A stretch of DNA of 16,101 nt from Planctomycetales bacterium (GTDB lineage Bacteria > Planctomycetota > Planctomycetia > Pirellulales > Thermoguttaceae). The notes under the pieces are model-generated. The model was given only the letters and a program-made list of their open reading frames with translations. It was not told the DNA's origin and did not search any database. The DNA lies in contig SKJM01000115.1 of the NCBI GenBank assembly GCA_007122045.1, positions 1-16,101 on the forward strand. Reading direction: 5' to 3'. Positions 6,688 through 13,510 of this stretch are shown in pieces. The first letter of the stretch is position 1. The number at the start of each line of letters is the position of its first letter. Position numbers and translations under genes: made by a program.

Positions 6688-8061
6688 ATGCTTCGAACGG
6701 AAGAAATCCTCTCCACGATCGACATGCTGCACGCCGAACACCTCGACGTGCGCAGCGTGACCCTGGCGCTGAACCTCGACGATTGCGCCGCGCCGAGCAT
6801 CGACCACGTGTGCCGCAAGGTGCGGCAGAAGATTCTCGCCCGGGCGAGCCGCCTGGTCGAAATATGCGACCGGGTCGGCGCGAAGTACGGCATTCCGGTC
6901 ATCAACAAGCGGCTGGCCATCTCGCCGGCGGCCACGCTGCTGGCCGGCCATGGGCGAGGCGCGGCCGTGCGGCTGGCCCAATCGCTCGATACGGCCGCTG
7001 GCGAGTGCGGCGTCGATTTCGTCGGCGGGTTCACCGCGCTGGTGCACAAGGGAACGGGGGCAGGCGACGACGTGGTCATCCGCGCGCTGCCGGAGGTCCT
7101 CTCCCAGACCAGCCGCGTGTGCGCCTCGGTAAACGTGGCGTCGCGCAAGGCGGGCATCAACATGGACGCCGTGCACCTGATGGGGCACACGCTGTTGGAC
7201 ATCGCCGCCGCCACGGCCGACCGGCAGGGGTTCGGCTGTGCCAAGCTGTGCATCTTCGCCAACATCCCCGAAGACAACCCCTTCATGGCCGGCGCCTACA
7301 TGGGCGCCGGCGAGCCGGAAGCGACCGTCAACATCGGCGTTTCCGGGCCCGGAGTGGTCGGAAGCGCCCTGCGCCGCCGCCTGGCCACCGACGCGAAGCT
7401 GACCCTGGGCGACTTGGCCGAGGAGATTAAAATTACCAGCTTCCGCGTCACCCGGGTGGGCGAGTTGATCGGCCGCGAGGTGGCCGCCGAGCTGGGCCTG
7501 GCCTTCGGCATCGTCGACCTGTCGCTCGCCCCCACGCCGACGGTGGGCGACAGCGTGGGCGAAATCCTCAAGCTGCTCGGCATCGGCCAGGTGGGCGCCC
7601 CCGGCTCGACCGCCGCCGTGGCCATGCTCAACGACGCGGTGAAGAAAGGCGGCCTGTTCGCCTCCAGTTCCGTGGGCGGCCTGAGCGGCGCGTTCATCCC
7701 GGTGAGCGAAGACGCCACCCTGGCCGAGGCCGTGGCCGGGGGGCACCTCGTGCTCGAAAAGCTCGAAGCCATGACGAGCGTCTGCTCGGTCGGGCTCGAC
7801 ATGATCGCCCTCCCCGGCGACACCCCGCCCGAAACGCTTGCCGCGCTGATTGCCGACGAGATGGCCATCGGCGTGATCAACGACAAGACCATGGCCGTTC
7901 GGCTCATTCCCGTACCCGGCGCGAAGGCCGGCGACGTGGTCGACTTCGGCGGCCTGTTCGGCAAGGCGCCGGTCATGGCGGTGCGCAACGCCGGCGCCAG
8001 CAAGGCGTTCGTCCACTTCGGCGGCCGCATTCCCGCGCCGTTGCAATCGTTGGGGAATTGA
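6688..8061 (+). CDS. PFL family protein (DUF711/UPF0210)
   Basis: The 457-residue product has the usual length for this family. Recognisable segments are the start MLRTEEILSTIDMLHAEHLDVRSVT, the conserved AKYGIPVINKRLAISPAA (about residues 69-86), and GGFTALVHKGTGAGDDVVIRALPEVL (about 112-137). FANIPEDNPFMAGAYMGAGEPEATVNIGVSGPGVV follows in the middle, and FVHFGGRIPAP is at the C-terminus. AAGGA lies about seven bases before ATG 6688. The family is soluble and distantly related in fold to glycyl-radical pyruvate formate-lyase-like proteins; its reaction is not established. Cotranscription with the ACT protein suggests control by an amino acid. The sequence is intact. Confidence 0.93.
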   Translation: MLRTEEILSTIDMLHAEHLDVRSVTLALNLDDCAAPSIDHVCRKVRQKILARASRLVEICDRVGAKYGIPVINKRLAISPAATLLAGHGRGAAVRLAQSLDTAAGECGVDFVGGFTALVHKGTGAGDDVVIRALPEVLSQTSRVCASVNVASRKAGINMDAVHLMGHTLLDIAAATADRQGFGCAKLCIFANIPEDNPFMAGAYMGAGEPEATVNIGVSGPGVVGSALRRRLATDAKLTLGDLAEEIKITSFRVTRVGELIGREVAAELGLAFGIVDLSLAPTPTVGDSVGEILKLLGIGQVGAPGSTAAVAMLNDAVKKGGLFASSSVGGLSGAFIPVSEDATLAEAVAGGHLVLEKLEAMTSVCSVGLDMIALPGDTPPETLAALIADEMAIGVINDKTMAVRLIPVPGAKAGDVVDFGGLFGKAPVMAVRNAGASKAFVHFGGRIPAPLQSLGN

Positions 8062-8150
8062 AGCGCCACGCTGGGACGCTTGGAGCCGTGTTGCTCGGCG
8101 CCCGTTCCTGAAGCGATTTGGCGCGATCCCGCCTTCGTGAGGCACAGGTA

Positions 8151-8261
8151 CTACGCGCGGTCGTTCAGTTCGTGGCGGGCGTCGTCGATTTCGCGCAGCA
8201 CGGTGGCGAGGCTGCCGGTTTGCATCAGCCGCGAGACGGCCGGCTGCTCGTTCCGGCCCAT
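8151..8261 (-). pseudogene. Possible 3'-end fragment of an unidentified gene
   Basis: A 36-residue frame on the minus strand, ending in TAG at 8151-8153, has unusually protein-like composition for this stretch: RLMQTGSLATVLREIDDARH, then ELNDRA. The plus-strand frames here look like noise. It abuts the point (about 8245) where the HzsA-related remnant begins on the other strand, so it may be the tail of another broken gene. There is no start signal. It could be chance. Confidence 0.25.
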
Positions 8262-8844
8262 CTCGACCAACGCCGAGCACGACAACACGCCCTGGGTGCT
8301 GCCCGACGGCCGCGTGCTGTTCACCCGGTGGGAATATGTGGACCGCAGCCAGTTCGACTACCATCACCTGTGGACGATCAACCCCGACGGCACCGGGCAG
8401 ATGACGTACCACGGCAACCAGCGGCCGGGTACGGCCATGCTCGACGCGAAGCCCATTCCCGGCACGAACCGCGTCGTGGCGTCGTTCTCGCCGGGGCACG
8501 GCCTGCCGGGGCACATGGGGCACATGGGGCACATGGGGCACATGACCATCGTCGATCCGTCCAGGGGGCCGGACGATCCGGCCGCCGCCCGCCGCGTCAG
8601 TTCCGGCGGCCTGTACCGCGATCCGTACCCGTTCTCGGACGACTGCTTCCTCGTAGCCGACGGCCGAGGCATCCACGTGATGGACGGCCGGGGGCAAACA
8701 GAACTGATCTGCACGGTGCCGCCCGGATGCCGGCTCGAATGCCACGAACCCCGGCCGCTGGTGCCGCGCGCGCGGGAGCGAGTCATCCCGCACCGGATCG
8801 ACCTTGCGCAGCCGACCGGCCGGCTGTTCCTGGCTGGCGCCTAT
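8245..8844 (+). pseudogene. Fragment of a planctomycete HzsA-related/PD40-type large protein
   Basis: About 200 codons on the plus strand match, from memory, the middle of large secreted planctomycete proteins annotated as HzsA-related or PD40 domain proteins. The segments are ISTNAEHDNTPWVLPDGR, RWEYVDRSQFDYHHLWTINP, DAKPIPGTNRVV, YRDPYPFSDDCFLVADG, ECHEPRPLVPRARERVI and QPTGRLFLAGAY. Full members run to several hundred residues or more on each side. Upstream of about 8245 and downstream of 8844 the frame stays open but the residues make no sense. It has no ribosome binding site, start, or signal peptide, and its 3' end runs into the tail of the opposing phosphorylase gene. A 9-base tandem repeat has inserted GHM units. 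It is most likely a remnant, although no stop has yet appeared inside. Confidence 0.65.
8509..8544 (+). repeat. Tandem repeat, 4 x GGGCACATG
   Basis: Four perfect copies of a 9-base unit at 8509-8517, 8518-8526, 8527-8535 and 8536-8544. In the remnant's frame they read as GHM repeated. The family usually has a single short His-Ala-Gly-His-type turn here, so the repeats look like slippage expansion within non-functional sequence. The unit is in frame, so the expansion did not break the reading frame. Confidence 0.85.
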
Positions 8845-10550
8845 GCCAGCTCCAACCATGCTGTCTGGAAGGACGCCAGCGGGAAAGGGTCGGCCGGGTG
8901 GCCCGCCGGATCGAGCAGGTTCCGCCGCGGGGCGGCGCCGGTGAGCCGCCCGACTTCGACGCGCTGCGGCCGGTCGGACGCGTTCAACAGCACGAGGATG
9001 CGCTGCCGCCGGTCCGGGCTGGTCCGGCCGAAGCCCAGCAGGCCCGGGTCGGGCAACTCGACCACCTGTTGCTCCCCGTCGGGATGAAACGCCGGCTGCG
9101 CGATCCTTGCAGCCACCATGGCGCGGTAGCCGTCGAGCACCCGGGCCTGCGGCGAGCCGGAGGCCAGCATGGCGTCGAGCTGCTCGCGGGTGAACTTGCG
9201 TCGGTTGATCGACCGGGCGCGGCCGGTGGCCCGAACGCCCTCCGCGTCGTTGGGCGTTCCCACGAGGCTGTGAAAGTACACCGCCGGCATGCCGCGCAGG
9301 GCGAGCATGATCGCCTGCCCGGCCAGGAAGCGGCGGACCTGCATCGACGGATTGGCCTGGTCGGGGTCGGACAGGGCCGAAAAGTAGGCGATGTTCAATT
9401 CATAAGGGCTGTCGGTCCCGTCGGCATTGCGCTTCGTGCTCACGTGCCCACCGCGCGCCTGAACGGCCGCGAGGAACCGGTCGAAGCGTTCCGGCGGCAT
9501 GAGCCCTTCGAGCGGGCGCACGCCCACCCCGTCGTGCGAGGCCGTGAAGTTCAGCACCGTGCAGCCGGGCGGTGGCGGCGCCAGGCCGGCCAGCCACCGG
9601 GCCAGCAGCGTCGCGTCGCCGCTGAGCAGCGCCTCGAGCAGCAGCGGCGCCAGCGCGAACTGGTACACCATGTGCGCCTCGTCGCCGGTGCCGAAGTAGC
9701 TGATGTTCTCCTCGTGCGGCACGTTGGTTTCGGTCAACAGGATGGCGCCGGGGGCCAGTTCGTCTACCAGGTCGCGCATCAGCTTGACCACCTCGTGCGT
9801 TTCCGGCAGGTGGATGCACGGCGTTCCCAGCCGTTTATACAGGTAAGCGATCGCGTCGAGCCGGATAATCCGCGCGCCCTGCCGCAGGTAGCAGAGCAGC
9901 ACGTCGAGCATCTCGAGCAGCACCTCCGGCTCGGCGAAGTTCAGGTCGATTTGGTCGTCGCTGAAGGTGGTCCACACGTGCCGCGTGCCGCGCGAAGTTT
10001 CCACGGGGGTCAGCAGCGGCAGGCTCCGCGGCCGGACGACCGTCGAGACGTCCTCCGCCGGATCGACCTCGATAAAATACCGCGTGTAGGGTTCCCGGCC
10101 CTCGACATAGCCCCGGAACCACGCGCTTTGCCGCGACACGTGGTTGAGCACCAGGTCGAACATCAATTCATACTGCTCGCCCAGGGCGGCCACGTCGGGC
10201 CAATCGCCCACGCCCGGGTCGACCTGGCGGTAGTCGATTACCGAGAACCCGTCGTCGGACGAATACGGAAAGAACGGCAGCAGGTGGATGGTGCTCAGCA
10301 GCGGCTCCAAGCCGGCATCGGCCAGGAACCGCTGCTGGCATCGGAGCGGTACGGCGGCGGGGCAGCGGACCTGGTCGGCATAGGTGATGAGCGCGACGTC
10401 GCGCTCGTCCCATGCGGTCTTGCGCGCCGGCAGTTTCGGCGCGTACCGCGCGGCCAGCGTCACGACCCGTTCGAGGCACTCGGCGGCCCGGCTCCCATAA
10501 AGGCGATGGAGCCGTGGTTGGATGCGTTGCTTCAGCCGTTCCAACGACAT
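8841..10550 (-). CDS. GH13 sugar phosphorylase (subfamily 18, sucrose/glucosylglycerate phosphorylase type)
   Basis: The product has 569 residues from ATG 10550, with AAGGA about eight bases upstream; ATG 10559 is an alternative. It is a cytoplasmic retaining enzyme that uses phosphate to split an alpha-glucoside into glucose 1-phosphate and an acceptor. The (beta/alpha)8 motifs are all present. They include HLLPFFPYSSDDGFSVIDYR (89-108), DLVLNHVS (132-139), RLDAIAYLYK with nucleophile D232, LLTETNVPHEENISYFG with acid/base E274, and NFTASHDGVGVRP with D340. The stretch RLDAIAYLYKRLGTPCIHLP followed by ETH is typical of subfamily 18 members. Length and motif wording fit glucosylglycerate phosphorylase (E. 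coli YcjM type) better than classic sucrose phosphorylase (about 500 residues), but substrate cannot be proved by eye. The gene is divergent from the flavoprotein gene and its 3' end overlaps the HzsA-related remnant. Confidence 0.9.
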   Translation of the reverse strand: MSLERLKQRIQPRLHRLYGSRAAECLERVVTLAARYAPKLPARKTAWDERDVALITYADQVRCPAAVPLRCQQRFLADAGLEPLLSTIHLLPFFPYSSDDGFSVIDYRQVDPGVGDWPDVAALGEQYELMFDLVLNHVSRQSAWFRGYVEGREPYTRYFIEVDPAEDVSTVVRPRSLPLLTPVETSRGTRHVWTTFSDDQIDLNFAEPEVLLEMLDVLLCYLRQGARIIRLDAIAYLYKRLGTPCIHLPETHEVVKLMRDLVDELAPGAILLTETNVPHEENISYFGTGDEAHMVYQFALAPLLLEALLSGDATLLARWLAGLAPPPPGCTVLNFTASHDGVGVRPLEGLMPPERFDRFLAAVQARGGHVSTKRNADGTDSPYELNIAYFSALSDPDQANPSMQVRRFLAGQAIMLALRGMPAVYFHSLVGTPNDAEGVRATGRARSINRRKFTREQLDAMLASGSPQARVLDGYRAMVAARIAQPAFHPDGEQQVVELPDPGLLGFGRTSPDRRQRILVLLNASDRPQRVEVGRLTGAAPRRNLLDPAGHPADPFPLASFQTAWLELA

Positions 10551-10629
10551 GATTGCCATCCTTTTTGCGTTAGGCGGTGCAACGTGGGACACGCTCCCCG
10601 TGGCGCAGCCCTTTCCCCGTCGGTGCCGA

Positions 10630-10658
10630 TGGACGCCGCCTTCCGGCCATTGTATACT
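10630..10658 (+). promoter_or_regulatory. Candidate promoter of the flavoprotein-methyltransferase unit
   Basis: TGGACG (10630-10635, four of six to TTGACA), a 17-base spacer and TATACT (10653-10658). The start site would fall near 10665, giving a leader of about 90 bases. The -10 sits in TGTATACT, which on the minus strand reads TATACA, so it might also fire towards the phosphorylase gene, although no good minus-strand -35 is seen. Confidence 0.45.
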
Positions 10659-10661
10659 CTT

Positions 10662-10709
10662 GTGACGTAAACGTTCACGGGGGGACCGTCCCCGGCCGGC
10701 CCGCGAACG
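10662..10709 (+). promoter_or_regulatory. Palindrome and hairpin in the leader of the flavoprotein gene
   Basis: GTGACGTAAACGTTCAC (10662-10678) is an imperfect palindrome over the expected transcription start, placed like an operator. Overlapping it, CGTTCACGGG (10672-10681) pairs with CCCGCGAACG (10700-10709), a 10-base stem with one mismatch, around a loop containing GGGGACCGTCCCC-type complementarity. It could be a repressor site, an RNA leader hairpin, or both. No riboswitch class is recognised and no U-run follows. Confidence 0.35.
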
Positions 10710-10755
10710 CTTACACTGGGACAATAGCCCAACCGCCCCTCTGGACGCTGAAACC

Positions 10756-11367
10756 ATGACGAAGATTCTTGGCATTGTCGGAAGTTACCGAAAGCAGGGC
10801 ATCATTGACGCCCTGGTGACTGAGGCCCTCGACGCGGCGGAGGCCGCCGGCGCGACGACGAAGAAAATCTACCTCGCCGACGCCCACGTCGAGTTCTGCC
10901 GGAACTGCCGCCACTGCACACAACAGCCGGGAACGGAACGTGGAGCCTGTGTGCAATCGGACGACATGGCCGCGATTTTGGACGAATGGGCCGCCTGCGA
11001 CGGGCTGGTCTTGGGAGCGCCGGTGAACTTCTTCAACGTCACGGCCGTGACCCGCCGGTTCATGGAGCGGCTCGTCGGCTTCGCGTACTGGCCGTGGGGA
11101 CAGATGGCCCCCTCCGTGCGAACGAAGCGTACGGGAAAGAGGGCCGTGGTCATCACATCCGCGGCGATGCCCGGCTTCCTGATCGGCATTGCTACCGGCG
11201 CGCCGCGCGCCCTGAAGATGATCGCCACGACCATGGGCGCCAAGGTGATCAAGACCATTTGCGTGGGGCTAGTGGCCGGGGAGGAGCGGCCGACACCGCC
11301 GGCCCGGGCCGTGCGAAAAGCACGAGCCGCCGGCCGTCGGCTGGCTGCACGTTCGGCGAACCCCTGA
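10756..11367 (+). CDS. Isf-like iron-sulfur flavoprotein / NADPH-dependent FMN reductase family
   Basis: A 203-residue flavodoxin-fold protein. The N-terminus KILGIVGSYRKQGIIDAL has the phosphate-binding loop of the FMN reductase family. C48, C51 and C54 (CRNCRHC) and C65, followed by VQSDDM, match the compact cysteine motif of iron-sulfur flavoproteins, where CX2CX2CX(4-7)C holds a 4Fe-4S cluster beside the FMN. Here the last gap is ten residues, longer than usual. GLVLGAPVNFFNVTA is the conserved isoalloxazine-side loop. The C-terminal part PGFLIGIATGAPRALKMI is more hydrophobic than typical. Likely a small cytoplasmic redox protein; electron partner unknown. No clear ribosome binding site precedes ATG 10756. 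The methyltransferase gene begins four bases after the stop. Confidence 0.85.
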   Translation: MTKILGIVGSYRKQGIIDALVTEALDAAEAAGATTKKIYLADAHVEFCRNCRHCTQQPGTERGACVQSDDMAAILDEWAACDGLVLGAPVNFFNVTAVTRRFMERLVGFAYWPWGQMAPSVRTKRTGKRAVVITSAAMPGFLIGIATGAPRALKMIATTMGAKVIKTICVGLVAGEERPTPPARAVRKARAAGRRLAARSANP

Positions 11368-11371
11368 AACG

Positions 11372-12157
11372 ATGTACCGGCAAGAGCACATCGGCATGGA
11401 ACCCCGCGACATCCCCTTGAACCGGCTCTACCACGACCTGGCGCACCTGTGGCCCGTGATGAGCCCGCCCGAGGAGTATGCCGAGGAGGCGGCGTACTGG
11501 CGGGCAGCGCTGCGCGAGGCGCTGGGCGCGGGCCGTCACCCCATCTTGGAGCTTGGCGTTGGCGGCGGCCACAACCTTTCGCACCTGACGGCCGACTTCC
11601 AGGCCACCGCCGTCGACGTTTCCGAGAACATGCTCGCGCACTCCCGGCGGTTGAATCCGGGCGTCGAACATCTCGTGGGCGACATGCGGCACGTGCGGCT
11701 GGACCGCGCCTTCGCGGCGGTGCTCATTCACGACGCCATCAACCACATGCTCTCGGAGGCCGACCTGCGGGCCGCGTTCGCCACCGCGGCCGCGCACCTG
11801 GAGCCCGGCGGCGTCTTCATCACCAGCCCGGAGTTCCTGCGCGAGACCTTCCACGGTCCCCGCGCGGAGGTGTGCACCCGCACGAAGGGCGGCACGCACT
11901 TGACGTACATCGAGTACACCCACGATCCCAATCCGGCCGATACCACGCTTGAAGCCGTATTCGCCCATTTCATCACCGAGGGCGGCCGCCTGCGCGTCGA
12001 GCACGACCGCATGATTACGGGCATTTTCCCTCGTTCGCTCTGGCTCCGCCTGATGAAGGAAACAGGGTTCACACCCGAGGAGCGAGTCTACCGCCTCGCA
12101 TCGACCGGTGCGGAATACCTGCTGCTCCTCGGAAGGCTGCGCGGGCCGTCGCGTTAG
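11372..12157 (+). CDS. Class I SAM-dependent methyltransferase
   Basis: A 261-residue Rossmann-fold methyltransferase. Motif I is ILELGVGGGHNLSHL (58-72), the acidic residue of motif II is D82 in AVDVSENML, and VGDMRHVRLDRAF gives motif III. LIHDAINHMLSEADL and LEPGGVFITSPEF are motifs IV-VI. The N-terminal part (LYHDLAHLWPVMSPPEEYAEEAAYW) is like small-molecule methyltransferases related to glycine/sarcosine or ubiquinone-type enzymes. The substrate is not predictable. The start at 11372 is four bases after the flavoprotein stop, so the two genes form one transcript. ATG 11396 is an alternative start. Neither has a strong ribosome binding site, which fits translational coupling. Confidence 0.88.
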   Translation: MYRQEHIGMEPRDIPLNRLYHDLAHLWPVMSPPEEYAEEAAYWRAALREALGAGRHPILELGVGGGHNLSHLTADFQATAVDVSENMLAHSRRLNPGVEHLVGDMRHVRLDRAFAAVLIHDAINHMLSEADLRAAFATAAAHLEPGGVFITSPEFLRETFHGPRAEVCTRTKGGTHLTYIEYTHDPNPADTTLEAVFAHFITEGGRLRVEHDRMITGIFPRSLWLRLMKETGFTPEERVYRLASTGAEYLLLLGRLRGPSR

Positions 12158-12159
12158 GC

Positions 12160-12331
12160 CGGATTATTCACGTGGAGGTAGGGTGGTGACAAGCAAGCCA
12201 AGTTCCTGGTGGGACTTCGGTCGCTTGGCCGGACGTGCTTCCGGCGCACGGCGGGCAAACGAGCCCAGCGTGGCTTGCACAGTCCCACCAGGAACTTACG
12301 CGACCTCGTCCCACCCTACATGAATAATCCG
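12160..12331. repeat. 172-bp nested palindromic element between convergent genes
   Basis: The outer arms CGGATTATTCA (12160-12170) and TGAATAATCCG (12321-12331) are perfect. Next in are GTAGGGTGG (12178-12186) and CCACCCTAC (12311-12319). Then AAGTTCCTGGTGGGACT (12200-12216) pairs perfectly with 12281-12297, and GCAAGCCA (12193-12200) can alternatively pair with TGGCTTGC (12271-12278). The roughly 64-base centre is GC-rich and non-coding. The element starts just after the methyltransferase stop and ends just before the phosphodiesterase stop. It may serve as a bidirectional terminator, and by its ends it is related to the element at 2440-2575. No transposase is present. Confidence 0.8.
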
Positions 12332-12333
12332 CG

Positions 12334-13398
12334 TCAGTCTGCACGGGCGGCGCGCCCGGCAAGGGCCTTCACCATCAGGTCGGGGTGATCGGTGAATGCG
12401 CCGTCGGCACCGAGGTCGAACAGTAGCCGCTCGACGAGCCATTCGAACGAGGGGGCGTACGGCGGCAGGGCGTCGGCCCGCAGCGTCCAAGGGTGCACCA
12501 CCATGCCGCGGGCGTGCGCGCCGGTCACCAGGGCATTGTCGTCGACGGCGTTGCCCTCCCGGTCGAGAAGCCTTCCGAGGGCCGGGCCGATGCCGTCGGC
12601 GTAGGCGGCGATGCGGTCGAGCCCTTCGGCGGTGACCATCGCATCGGCGGCCCGGCCTCCGCCGATCAGTTGTACGAGCCTCAGTTCACCGCCCAATTCG
12701 CGCAGTCGCAGCAGGCTCGCCGCTTCAAACGACTGGATGATCACCGGGTCGGTTTTTGATCGGTAGCCGTACTTCGCCAGCACGTCGAGCAGCGCGCGTT
12801 CGAAGTCGTGGCCCTCGGCCGCGTGCCACCCCGGGGTTTTCAACTCGGGATAAATGCCCACGGTCCGACCGGTCGAGTGGTTCAGCCCCTGGACCAACTC
12901 GATCAGCTCGGCCAGCGTGGGTACGCGGAACACCAGTGCCGCGTGGGTATTGGGGAACCGGCCGGGATAGACGAGTTCGTTGGTACCCGGCCGCACGCGT
13001 TCCCGCACGCGGAGCGTCTTGATCTCCTCGAGCGTGAAGTCGGCGGCATAGTGGCGACCATTTGGCCGTGTCCGGCCGGGAAAAACCTCGGCCACGTCGG
13101 TGGTGGCATCGAGCGTTATGTCGTGCAACGCGATGGGAACGCCGTCCTTGGTGAGCACCAGGTCGGGCTCGATGTAATGCGCGCCCTGCCCGTAGGCCAT
13201 CGCGTACGCCTCGAGCGTGTGTTCGGGCAGATATGCCGACGCCCCGCGATGCGCGATGACCACCTTTTCCGATTGCCGCGCAGGCGAATCGGCCGCCATC
13301 GCCAAGGCGGCCCCCAGCCACATACCGAGCAGCCCTGCCGCCGGCAACACGGTCGGCCAGGGATCGACGTGAAAGAATATCTGACGCAGGCAGTTCAT
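12334..13398 (-). CDS. Secreted glycerophosphodiester phosphodiesterase (GlpQ-like)
   Basis: The 354-residue product starts at ATG 13398, which has GGAG six bases upstream; the longer open frame to 13536 lacks this. A signal peptide covers about residues 1-36 (hydrophobic core VLPAAGLLGMWLGAALAMAA), so the enzyme is periplasmic or exported. The GDPD barrel follows: VVIAHRGASAYLPEHTLEAY with catalytic H50 and R51, YIEPDLVLTKDG with metal ligands E77 and D79, and PIALHD with catalytic H92. IYPELKTP and DGAFTDHPDLM complete the core. It hydrolyses glycerophosphodiesters to glycerol 3-phosphate and an alcohol, using a divalent metal. Length and inserts fit the periplasmic GlpQ class. It has its own promoter at 13470-13498, so it need not depend on the upstream sialidase gene. 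Confidence 0.92.
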   Translation of the reverse strand: MNCLRQIFFHVDPWPTVLPAAGLLGMWLGAALAMAADSPARQSEKVVIAHRGASAYLPEHTLEAYAMAYGQGAHYIEPDLVLTKDGVPIALHDITLDATTDVAEVFPGRTRPNGRHYAADFTLEEIKTLRVRERVRPGTNELVYPGRFPNTHAALVFRVPTLAELIELVQGLNHSTGRTVGIYPELKTPGWHAAEGHDFERALLDVLAKYGYRSKTDPVIIQSFEAASLLRLRELGGELRLVQLIGGGRAADAMVTAEGLDRIAAYADGIGPALGRLLDREGNAVDDNALVTGAHARGMVVHPWTLRADALPPYAPSFEWLVERLLFDLGADGAFTDHPDLMVKALAGRAARAD

Positions 13399-13448
13399 CG
13401 TAGGCTCCGATATGCATTGACCGTCGCACGAGCGACGCAGTTCGCGCC

Positions 13449-13477
13449 TTGCAGCCGTCATTTCCGGCAAGTATAAT
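13449..13477 (+). promoter_or_regulatory. Candidate plus-strand promoter, antisense to the sialidase gene
   Basis: TTGCAG (13449-13454), a 17-base spacer and a perfect TATAAT (13472-13477) on the plus strand. Its -10 overlaps the -10 of the minus-strand phosphodiesterase promoter. A transcript from here would run into the sialidase gene in antisense, as no plus-strand gene starts nearby. Confidence 0.4.
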
Positions 13478-13498
13478 GTTTCGCCGCTTACCCGGCAA
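13470..13498 (-). promoter_or_regulatory. Sigma70-type promoter of the phosphodiesterase gene
   Basis: On the minus strand, TTGCCG (13493-13498), a 17-base spacer and TATACT (13470-13475). The start site would be near 13463, about 65 bases before ATG 13398. It lies in the 112-base gap after the sialidase stop. Confidence 0.6.
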
Positions 13499-13510
13499 GC
13501 ATCGCAACAC

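Noticed and set aside
5989..8859. 956-codon open frame on the minus strand across the ACT, DUF711 and remnant genes
   Set aside because: It is an antisense shadow caused by high GC at third positions. Its composition is rich in His, Arg, Gly and Val without any domain, and the plus-strand genes are clear family members.
8080..9087. Functional 335-residue protein on the plus strand
   Set aside because: Only the middle part matches a known family. The first 55 and last 80 residues are noise, and the 3' part is antisense to the phosphorylase gene.
8118..10670. 850-codon open frame on the plus strand opposite the GH13 gene
   Set aside because: Antisense shadow. The minus strand carries all GH13 catalytic motifs in order.
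12160..12331. Complete insertion sequence
   Set aside because: Terminal inverted repeats are present, but the interior of about 60 bases cannot encode a transposase.
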